Shown in pieces: positions 58,513-64,000 of a DNA stretch of 64,000 nucleotides; within the stretch, counting starts at the first letter, position 1, and each line of letters begins with the position of its first letter. Source of the DNA: Serinicoccus chungangensis (GTDB lineage Bacteria > Actinomycetota > Actinomycetes > Actinomycetales > Dermatophilaceae); assembly GCF_001483745.1 (NCBI RefSeq), contig NZ_LQBL01000028.1, positions 352,379-416,378 on the forward strand, given 5' to 3'. The notes beneath the pieces were generated by a model. That model did not search any database. It was given only the letters and a program-made list of their open reading frames with translations, and had not been told where the DNA came from. The translations under genes and the position numbers were made by a program.

Positions 58513-59358
58513 TCAGCGGAGGAACCACCAGGCGGCGCCCTGCAGGAGCAGGAACGCGACCATCGCGGCCACGGACGGGCCCGGTGAGCCCCGGCCGAGG
58601 CGACGGACCCCGAGGACGGACAGCGGGGCGGCGAGGAGGCCGGCGAGCGCGACCGTCCACGGGAGGACGACCAGGCTCAGCCCGTATGCCGTCACGCCGG
58701 CCACCGCCCCGAGCCGCCGCAGCGTCAGGGCCGGGAGCCGGGTGGCCAGCGTGTGCTTGCCGGCCGCTCGGTCGGCGTCGCGGTCCGCCCACTGCGTCTC
58801 GAGCAGGTTCACGAGGACCAGGAGGCAGAAGGGGAAGAAGGTGAGCGCCGCGGGCCCGAGGGCGGCCCCGGCGGCCACGGCCCCGGTGGCCGGCAGCAGC
58901 AGGCCGCCCAGGAGCGCGTTGGCCACCTCTCCCCACCCGTGCCGTGAGAAGGGCCAGGGCCCGACGGAGTAGGCCCACCCGCCCGCCAGACCGAGCACGA
59001 GCAAGGCGGCCACCAGCACGCTCACGATCCCGGTGGCCAGGCCGACAGCCGTCAGCACCGCAGCGAGTGCCGCCGCCACGACGGCGACGCGCAGCGCGAA
59101 CGCGGCCGGCAGCCCGTGCTCGCCCAGGGCCCCGCTGCCGCCAGAGAACCGGGTGCGGACGGTGCGGGCGTCGGTCTCGACATCGGCGAACTCGTTCACC
59201 ACGTGCACGCTGGTCGCGACCGCGACGACCACCAGAGCCGTGAGGACCGCACCGGCTGGGCGCAGCGCCGTCCCACCCGCGCCCACCCCGGTCGTCCCCG
59301 CGACCCAGCCCACGGCGTAGACCGCGAGGATGAGCAGGACCTGATCGGGGCGGCTCAT
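58513..59358 (-). CDS. UbiA family prenyltransferase
   Basis: A 281-residue membrane prenyltransferase with eight or nine helices. The first Asp motif is 'VNEFADVETDARTVRTRFSG' (N-x3-D-x3-D), the second 'WADRDADRAAGKHTLATRL' (D-x-D-x2-D). This resembles MenA-type enzymes that prenylate an aromatic acceptor; the acceptor is unknown. ATG 59358 is conservative; GTG 59382 or GTG 59475 are also open, the latter adding eight Gly-Gly-Pro repeats. Downstream of the methyltransferase in one operon. Confidence 0.85.
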   Translation of the reverse strand: MSRPDQVLLILAVYAVGWVAGTTGVGAGGTALRPAGAVLTALVVVAVATSVHVVNEFADVETDARTVRTRFSGGSGALGEHGLPAAFALRVAVVAAALAAVLTAVGLATGIVSVLVAALLVLGLAGGWAYSVGPWPFSRHGWGEVANALLGGLLLPATGAVAAGAALGPAALTFFPFCLLVLVNLLETQWADRDADRAAGKHTLATRLPALTLRRLGAVAGVTAYGLSLVVLPWTVALAGLLAAPLSVLGVRRLGRGSPGPSVAAMVAFLLLQGAAWWFLR

Positions 59359-59389
59359 CCGGACGGCCGCGCGCAGACGCACCGACGCC

Positions 59390-59461
59390 GGTCCGCCCGG
59401 TCCGCCCGGTCCGCCCGGTCCGCCCGGTCCGCCCGGTCCGCCCGGTCCGCCGGGTCCGCCA
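59390..59461 (-). repeat. (GGTCCGCCC)8 minisatellite
   Basis: Eight 9-base units, six perfect and two with a changed last base. On the minus strand they read Gly-Gly-Pro in the UbiA frame. They lie between the methyltransferase stop (59466) and the conserved start of UbiA. Confidence 0.9.
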
Positions 59462-59465
59462 CCGC

Positions 59466-60095
59466 TCAGCGCCACGTGCCGACGAGCACCCGGACGTGGC
59501 CGCCCCGCCGGATCCAGGAGCGGGTCCGGGTCAGCTCCGGCTCGACGACCACCCAGGGATGGGCGTCGATGTCGGCGCCGCCGAGCCGGCAGGCCAGCCG
59601 GGCCAGCGGCGCGGACCAGGCCGCGGCACCGGTGGGCCGCGCCATGTCGACGACGGCGACCCCTGCGCCCGGCCGGAGCACGCCCGTCACCGCCCGCCAC
59701 ACCCGGGCTGGGTCGGGGGTGAGCGACAGCGCGTAGGTCGCCACGACGGCGTCGAAGGGCTCGCCGGCGGCCGCCTCCCGCAGCGCCTCCGGGTCGGCCA
59801 TGTCCCCCTGCGCCAGCCGCAGCCGCCCCCGACCCGGCGACGGGGCGCGCCGACGCCCGGCCACCTCCAGCATCGCGGGGCTGCGGTCCAGGCCCACGAC
59901 GGTGCCCGTCGGGCCGACCGCGTCCAGGAGCGCGGGGAGGTTGAGCCCCGTCCCGCACCCGAGGTCCAGCACCCGCTGACCGGGTCGCAGCCCGAGCGCC
60001 GGGAGCGCGAGGTGGCGGCCCACGCCATACACCGGCTCGCCGGAGAGCACGTCGTAGGTGCGGGCCGTGAGGGCGCCGTAGCGCTCCACCCTCAC
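59466..60095 (-). CDS. Class I SAM-dependent methyltransferase
   Basis: A 209-residue Rossmann methyltransferase. 'VLDLGCGTGLNLPALLDAVG' (motif I, about 42-61), 'VVGLDRSPAML' (motif II Asp), 'LRLAQGDMADPEAL' and 'FDAVVATYALSLTPDPARVW' follow. The substrate is unknown; pairing with a UbiA enzyme suggests quinone or other prenylated-aromatic modification. GTG 60095 overlaps the stop of the nuclease-helicase gene as GTGA. Confidence 0.88.
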   Translation of the reverse strand: MRVERYGALTARTYDVLSGEPVYGVGRHLALPALGLRPGQRVLDLGCGTGLNLPALLDAVGPTGTVVGLDRSPAMLEVAGRRRAPSPGRGRLRLAQGDMADPEALREAAAGEPFDAVVATYALSLTPDPARVWRAVTGVLRPGAGVAVVDMARPTGAAAWSAPLARLACRLGGADIDAHPWVVVEPELTRTRSWIRRGGHVRVLVGTWR

Positions 60096-63000
60096 CCCGC
60101 CAGCTCGTCCGCGACGTCGGTGAGGCCGGCACCCGCGTCGCACAGGCCGATGAAGGCCCCCAGCTGGAGCACGGCGTGCGGGCTGGAGGGCAGGTGGGCG
60201 GTGAGCGCCTCGGAGCGGATGAGCACGGCTCGCCACTGCGCCCGGGAGATCGCGACGTTGAGCCGGTTGCGGCTCAGGAGGAAGCCCATGCCGCGGGGCA
60301 CGTCGGCGGCGGACGAGGCGGTCATCGACAGGATCGAGACGACGGCCTCCTGCCCCTGGAACGCGTCGACCGTCCCGACCCGGACCTGCCCCAGCCCGGC
60401 CTCGGCGAGATGCTCCCGGACGAGCGCGACCTGCGCGTTGTACGGCGCGACGACGAGCACGTCACGCTGCCGGAGCGGTCGCGGCCCGCGGGCGTCCCCG
60501 GGGTCGGTCCAGGTCGCCCCGAGGTGCGCCCGCACCTGGCGCACCACCTCGGCCGCCTCCTCCGGCGACTCGGTGCGGTTGCCCCGGTGCTCGAGCCGCA
60601 CCACCTCCAGACCCGGAGCGAGTCCCTCGAGCAGCCGCCGGGCCGGCGGGTCCGCGGAGCCCAGCTGACCGGCGTACGCCAGGGCCGAGACCGGGGCCGT
60701 GACCGCCGGGTGCATGCGGTAGGTGCGCTCCAGGAAGTACCCCCGCTCCGGCGGGAGCGTGGCGTCCTCTCCCATGACCCAGCCCAGGGCCGACTCGTCC
60801 ACCGGCTCGGCGTGCGTGCCCTGGCTGACCTGCGGCAGCTGCTGCGGGTCGCCCAGCAGCAGGAGCCGGCGGGCGGCCCGCGAGGCGCCGACGGTCGGGG
60901 CGAGCGCGAACTGCCCCGCCTCGTCGACGACGAGCAGGTCCAGGCCGCCGGGCTCGACCAGGTCGGGGTGGGAGAAGGTCCAGGCGGTGCCACCGAGGAC
61001 GCACCCGGTCCCCCGGTGCTCCTCGAGGTATGCCGCCCGCGCCGCCGCCGTGTCGGTCAGGGTGGTCCACGTCGGGTCGGCGCTCTTGGGTGCCGACTTC
61101 GCGACCAGGGACGGGTCGAGGCCCGCCCGCACGACGGCACCGAGGACGTTCTCGACGACGAGGTGCGACTGCGCCACCACTCCGACCCGCCAGCCGTGCT
61201 CCTCCACGAGCCGGCGGACGACCCGGGACCCGGTCCAGGTCTTGCCGGTCCCCGGCGGCCCCTGCACGGCGACGTAGGAGTCGTCCATCGCCAGGAGCGC
61301 CGTGACGATGTCACCGGGGGCGCCCGCGCCGGTCCCGTGCGGCAGCCGTCCGCCCTCGCGCAGCCTCGGCGGACGTCGGGCCAGCAGGTCGAGCGCCGCT
61401 CCCCCGGGCAGCTCCGGGTGGGCCAGCGCGTCGCCGGCGACGGCGGCGATGGCGGCGGGGATGGGGTCGGGGCGTGGCGGCGCCTCCGGGACCAGCGCCA
61501 CCGGCAGGTCGTCGAAGACGTCGTCCGGTGCGCGGGCCTCGACCAGCAGGACCACCCGCGGGTCGTCGGCGTCGGGCTCGATCGCGTCGGCCCGCGCCGC
61601 GGCCCAGGGCGCCCCGTCCGGACCTGCGGTCCGCGGCGGACCCGGCGCGGCGTAGACCACCTGCGCCCGCCGGGCCGTGCTCCCCGGCGCCCAGTCCCCC
61701 ACCAGCCGCAGGGTGCGCCGCCAGCTGCGGGCCTTGCCCTCCGGCGGGGTCCAGTCGGCCACCACCTCGACGGACTCGACCGCGAAGACGTCGCGGGTGC
61801 GCGCCCAGCTCTCCAGGGGGTGCTGGAGCCGGTCGAAGTGGCCCCACCAGAACTGCTTGGCCTCGCGCCGGTGGTAGCCGATCGCGGTGGCCAGCATGGC
61901 CCAGGCCCGCTCCTGCGCCGAGCGCTCCGGTGGTGGACCGGCTCCGGCACGCGCCTGCAGCGCCTCCTCCAGGGCGCTCTCCTGCTCGGCGCTCTCCCGG
62001 GCCTGCGGCTCGATCACCCGGGGCCGGACCTGGTCGCGCACCTCGGCCTCCTCGGCCCGCTCCAGCAACCAGTCGCGCAGCCGCCGGGTGGAGACGCAGT
62101 CGTAGCGGTTGTAGTCGGCCAGGTCGTCCAGCCGACGGGTCGCCCCCGCGGGGTCGTCCTCCTCCAGGACGCGGAACTCGTGGTAGGCCAGGATCGAGGC
62201 GTCGCCGGAGCTCACGCCGTCCTCCGGACGCAGCTCGGAGCCCATGTAGAGCGGCTCGAGCTTCTTGATGCTGTAGGACGGCGCGGCGACCAGGACCGAG
62301 CCGCGCACCACGGCGTAGAGGTCGACGAAGACCTCGGCCCGCAGGAGGTCGTCGAGCTCCTCCTCGCGCACCCGGTAGCGCATCGCCATCGCCTTGAGGG
62401 CGCTGGTCTCGTAGGGGGCGTAGTGGTAGACGTGCAGGTCGGGCCACCGGCGGCGGCGCTCCTGCAGGTCGTCGACGAAGGCGACGAAGGCAGCGCGCTC
62501 GGCGGCGAAGGAGTGCGCCCAGGTCGGGGTGTAGCAGCCGGACGCGTCGAGCACGCCCCAGAGGTACTGCAGTCCCGCGTGGGCCCGGTCGCCCTCGTCG
62601 TGGTGCGGGTCGCCCTCGAAGTCGAAGAAGAGGTCGCCCTCGCTCGGGGCCGGCAGCAGCGCCAGGGTCCGCGCGGCCGAGGCGGTCAGCCGGTGGGTGG
62701 CGCCGCCGACGACACCAGCCCCCGCCTGCAGCCCCGCCTGGTCGCGCAGCCGGTCGAAGGTGGCGGCCGGGATCCCCTCCGGTGCGCTCGCGGCGACGGC
62801 GAGGTCGGCGACGGTCTCGATGCCCTCCTCCCGCAGGCGCGCGCGTCGCCGCGCGTCCACCCCGGCGACGAGCAGCACGTCGTCCGCGGCCCCGGCGGCG
62901 GCCAGGCACTCCTCGCACCGCCCGCACACGGCATACCGGTCCTCGCCCCAGCGCACCGCCTCACCCCCCTCCAGGTACGCGCGCAGGAACCGTTCGAACC

Positions 63001-63577
63001 GTCCGCGCACCTCGGCGAAGACCGACACGAGGTCGTGCGTCGGCAGGTCGCGCCGCTCGCCTGAGCCGAGCAGCAGGCTCGCGGTGGCGGAGACCGGGAC
63101 CCCCGCGCGCCGCAGCTGGTCGGCGTAGGCCCCGAGCTGGACCAGCGCGAGCGCCGACTCCGAGCGGGCGAGCTTGGCGTCGCACACCCGCCAGCCGTCG
63201 TCCGCGCGCTCGAGCACGTCGGCGTAGCCGAGCATCCGCCCGTCGAAGAGGCACGCCTGGGAGACCGCCCGCGCGTCACCGGCGAGCGCGGCACGGGTCT
63301 CCCGGGCGGCCTCCCGCAGCGACTCCACCGACAGCGGCGGGACCGGCCGCGCGAGCTCGAGGAGGCCGCCGCGGTCGCGGTATGCCGTCAGCAGCTCGGC
63401 CTCGTGCCGGTCCCCCAGCCGGGAGAGCAGGTCGCGCACGGGGTCGTGCCGTCGTTCCGGCTCCGGGAGGCGCCCCAGCGCCGCGTCGACGTGCCGTAGG
63501 AAGGCATACTCGCACCCCAGCGCCGCGCGCAGGTCCGACGGGCTCCACACCACCCGCTGCGGTCCCAGCACGATCAT
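60092..63577 (-). CDS. TM0106-type RecB-like nuclease fused to SF1 helicase
   Basis: A 1,161-residue protein. ATG 63577 follows GGAGGTGGAG. Residues about 1-250 are a Cas4/RecB-like nuclease: Cys in 'LGCEYAFLRHV', catalytic 'GYADVLE' and 'VCDAKLARSE', then C-x2-C-x2-C ('VCGRCEECLA'), which with the first Cys could hold a 4Fe-4S cluster. About 310-520 is an RNase-H-like exonuclease ('LFFDFEGDPHHD', 'DYNRYDCVSTRRLRDWL'). From about 760 an SF1 helicase follows: Walker A 'QGPPGTGKTWTGSRVV', Walker B 'LLVVDEAGQFAL', 'LLLGDPQQLPQVSQG', 'RTYRMHPAV' and C-terminal 'VGTVDAFQGQEAVVS', 'LNVAISRAQ'. Likely a DNA-end processing or defence enzyme; exact role unknown. Confidence 0.88.
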   Translation of the reverse strand: MIVLGPQRVVWSPSDLRAALGCEYAFLRHVDAALGRLPEPERRHDPVRDLLSRLGDRHEAELLTAYRDRGGLLELARPVPPLSVESLREAARETRAALAGDARAVSQACLFDGRMLGYADVLERADDGWRVCDAKLARSESALALVQLGAYADQLRRAGVPVSATASLLLGSGERRDLPTHDLVSVFAEVRGRFERFLRAYLEGGEAVRWGEDRYAVCGRCEECLAAAGAADDVLLVAGVDARRRARLREEGIETVADLAVAASAPEGIPAATFDRLRDQAGLQAGAGVVGGATHRLTASAARTLALLPAPSEGDLFFDFEGDPHHDEGDRAHAGLQYLWGVLDASGCYTPTWAHSFAAERAAFVAFVDDLQERRRRWPDLHVYHYAPYETSALKAMAMRYRVREEELDDLLRAEVFVDLYAVVRGSVLVAAPSYSIKKLEPLYMGSELRPEDGVSSGDASILAYHEFRVLEEDDPAGATRRLDDLADYNRYDCVSTRRLRDWLLERAEEAEVRDQVRPRVIEPQARESAEQESALEEALQARAGAGPPPERSAQERAWAMLATAIGYHRREAKQFWWGHFDRLQHPLESWARTRDVFAVESVEVVADWTPPEGKARSWRRTLRLVGDWAPGSTARRAQVVYAAPGPPRTAGPDGAPWAAARADAIEPDADDPRVVLLVEARAPDDVFDDLPVALVPEAPPRPDPIPAAIAAVAGDALAHPELPGGAALDLLARRPPRLREGGRLPHGTGAGAPGDIVTALLAMDDSYVAVQGPPGTGKTWTGSRVVRRLVEEHGWRVGVVAQSHLVVENVLGAVVRAGLDPSLVAKSAPKSADPTWTTLTDTAAARAAYLEEHRGTGCVLGGTAWTFSHPDLVEPGGLDLLVVDEAGQFALAPTVGASRAARRLLLLGDPQQLPQVSQGTHAEPVDESALGWVMGEDATLPPERGYFLERTYRMHPAVTAPVSALAYAGQLGSADPPARRLLEGLAPGLEVVRLEHRGNRTESPEEAAEVVRQVRAHLGATWTDPGDARGPRPLRQRDVLVVAPYNAQVALVREHLAEAGLGQVRVGTVDAFQGQEAVVSILSMTASSAADVPRGMGFLLSRNRLNVAISRAQWRAVLIRSEALTAHLPSSPHAVLQLGAFIGLCDAGAGLTDVADELAG

Positions 63578-63674
63578 CCGCTCCACCTCCTCCGGCGCGT
63601 CCAGCCTCGCACACGGCACCGACAACCCCGTCGACGTCCCGGGCCCCGGCACCGGGCCTGGGATCATGTCGGGC

Positions 63675-64000
63675 ATGAACCGCCTGGAGCGTTGGGAGTC
63701 GCGCACCCAGACCCCGTTGATGATCGCCGCGCTCGTCTTCCTCGTCGCCTTCGCCATCCCCATCGTCAATCCGGGGCTGCCCTCGAGCGTCCTGCGCACC
63801 TGCACGGTGGTCCAGGACGTGATCTGGGGCGTCTTCCTCGTGGACTACGCCTACCGGCTCGTCGTGGCACCCCGTCGGTGGCAGTTCGTCCGCAAGCACC
63901 CCGTGGACCTCGCGGCGGTGGCGCTGCCCGCCCTGCGACCCCTGCGGCTCGTCGCCGCGCTCTCCTTCGCGCACCAGGTGGCCGGGGAGAAGCTGCGCGG
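63675..64000 (+). CDS. Voltage-gated ion channel-like protein, N-terminal part
   Basis: About 108 residues are visible before the right edge. 'TPLMIAALVFLVAFAIPIV' is the first helix, 'VIWGVFLVDYAYRLVVAP' the second with the typical acidic/Tyr pattern of an S2 segment, and 'WQFVRKHPVDLAAVALPALRPLRLV' the S3-S4 start with spaced Arg. This looks like the voltage-sensor half of a bacterial potassium channel; the pore lies outside the window. ATG 63666 is an alternative start. Confidence 0.75.
   Translation, partial: MNRLERWESRTQTPLMIAALVFLVAFAIPIVNPGLPSSVLRTCTVVQDVIWGVFLVDYAYRLVVAPRRWQFVRKHPVDLAAVALPALRPLRLVAALSFAHQVAGEKLR

Noticed and set aside
58046-58972. Open frames on both strands crossing the 90-bp repeats, encoding repeated peptides
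   Set aside because: The peptides are translations of the hairpin repeat; no ribosome-binding site or match to a known family; the period of 90 is a multiple of 3, so the frames stay open by chance.
1-64000. KOPS/Chi-like polarity of the GTATGCC word
   Set aside because: The copies are almost equally divided between strands (about 13 and 11), so there is no orientation bias in this window.
1-64000. tRNA, rRNA, prophage or integrated element
   Set aside because: No cloverleaf-like sequence, rRNA segment, integrase, transposase or abrupt change in composition was seen in any gap.

Overview
The window is a dense, very GC-rich (about 72% by eye) stretch of a chromosome with short intergenic gaps, many GTG starts and 4-base ATGA/GTGA stop-start overlaps. 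The gene set is that of a high-GC Gram-positive actinobacterium: QcrCAB with a di-haem QcrC, an aa3 oxidase with lipoprotein CtaC, PknL with PASTA domains, Rv2175c-type regulator, class II DAHP synthase, DnaE2, SigK/RskA and DUF3040/3043/4191/5302 proteins. Codon and motif habits suggest the Intrasporangiaceae/Ornithinimicrobium-Serinicoccus area, but that is inference. From about 9.8 to 58.1 kb the order follows, with insertions and losses, the Mycobacterium tuberculosis block Rv2173-Rv2220 (idsA2, Rv2175c, pknL, aroG, plsC-like, fadD15, Rv2191, trpD, ctaE, qcrCAB, ctaC, erpA-like, glycerate kinase-like, DUF3043, gcvT, pepB, dlaT/sucB, Rv2216, lipB, lipA, Rv2219, glnA1).

Layout. 0-3.1 kb (minus): sigK, rskA, a secreted CHRD protein and the start of a class F sortase. 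A SigK-type promoter (CCGAAT -10) and a Crp-like site precede the CHRD gene, and a DUF3040 gene lies upstream of sigK. 3.2-9.6 kb (minus): a DNA-damage cassette of a DUF6504 protein, a SAV_6107-type HEPN protein, error-prone polymerase DnaE2 and a Y-family polymerase, headed by a perfect LexA box. 9.8-14.8 kb: polyprenyl diphosphate synthase, Rv2175c regulator, three-LysM transglycosylase and PknL kinase. 14.8-22.2 kb (mostly minus): molybdopterin oxidoreductase, threonine aldolase, DAHP synthase, acyltransferase with an 11-residue repeat tail, an EEP nuclease and two tandem ROK sugar kinases. 22.2-26.6 kb: acyl-CoA ligase, a Cys-rich protein, a DnaQ-UvrC fusion and an Lrp-type domain protein.

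26.6-37.3 kb carries the respiratory chain: qcrB, qcrA, qcrC, ctaE, then (after a receiver-like gene, trpD and a quinone reductase on the plus strand) ctaF, ctaD and ctaC. 37.3-43.9 kb: aat, erpA, a glycerate-kinase homologue, trpS, a glutathionyl-hydroquinone-reductase-like protein, an M20 dipeptidase and a DUF3043 membrane protein. 43.9-56.5 kb is a lipoyl neighbourhood: gcvT, pepA, sucB (two lipoyl domains, the substrate), lipB and lipA (the lipoylation enzymes) and DUF4191, interrupted by a Ser/Thr kinase and an ABC transporter pair. 56.6-58.4 kb: glnA with a textbook GlnR box upstream and, straight after its stop codon, three tandem 90-bp hairpin units. 58.5-64 kb: UbiA prenyltransferase, methyltransferase and a 1,161-residue Cas4/RecB-like nuclease-helicase in one operon, then the start of a voltage-gated-channel-like gene.

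Two signals recur across the window. Many genes have a TANNNT box 6-8 bases before the start codon, as expected for leaderless mRNAs. The heptamer GTATGCC/GGCATAC occurs about two dozen times, in several reading frames and using otherwise rare codons. No rRNA, tRNA, CRISPR array, phage or insertion sequence was recognised.
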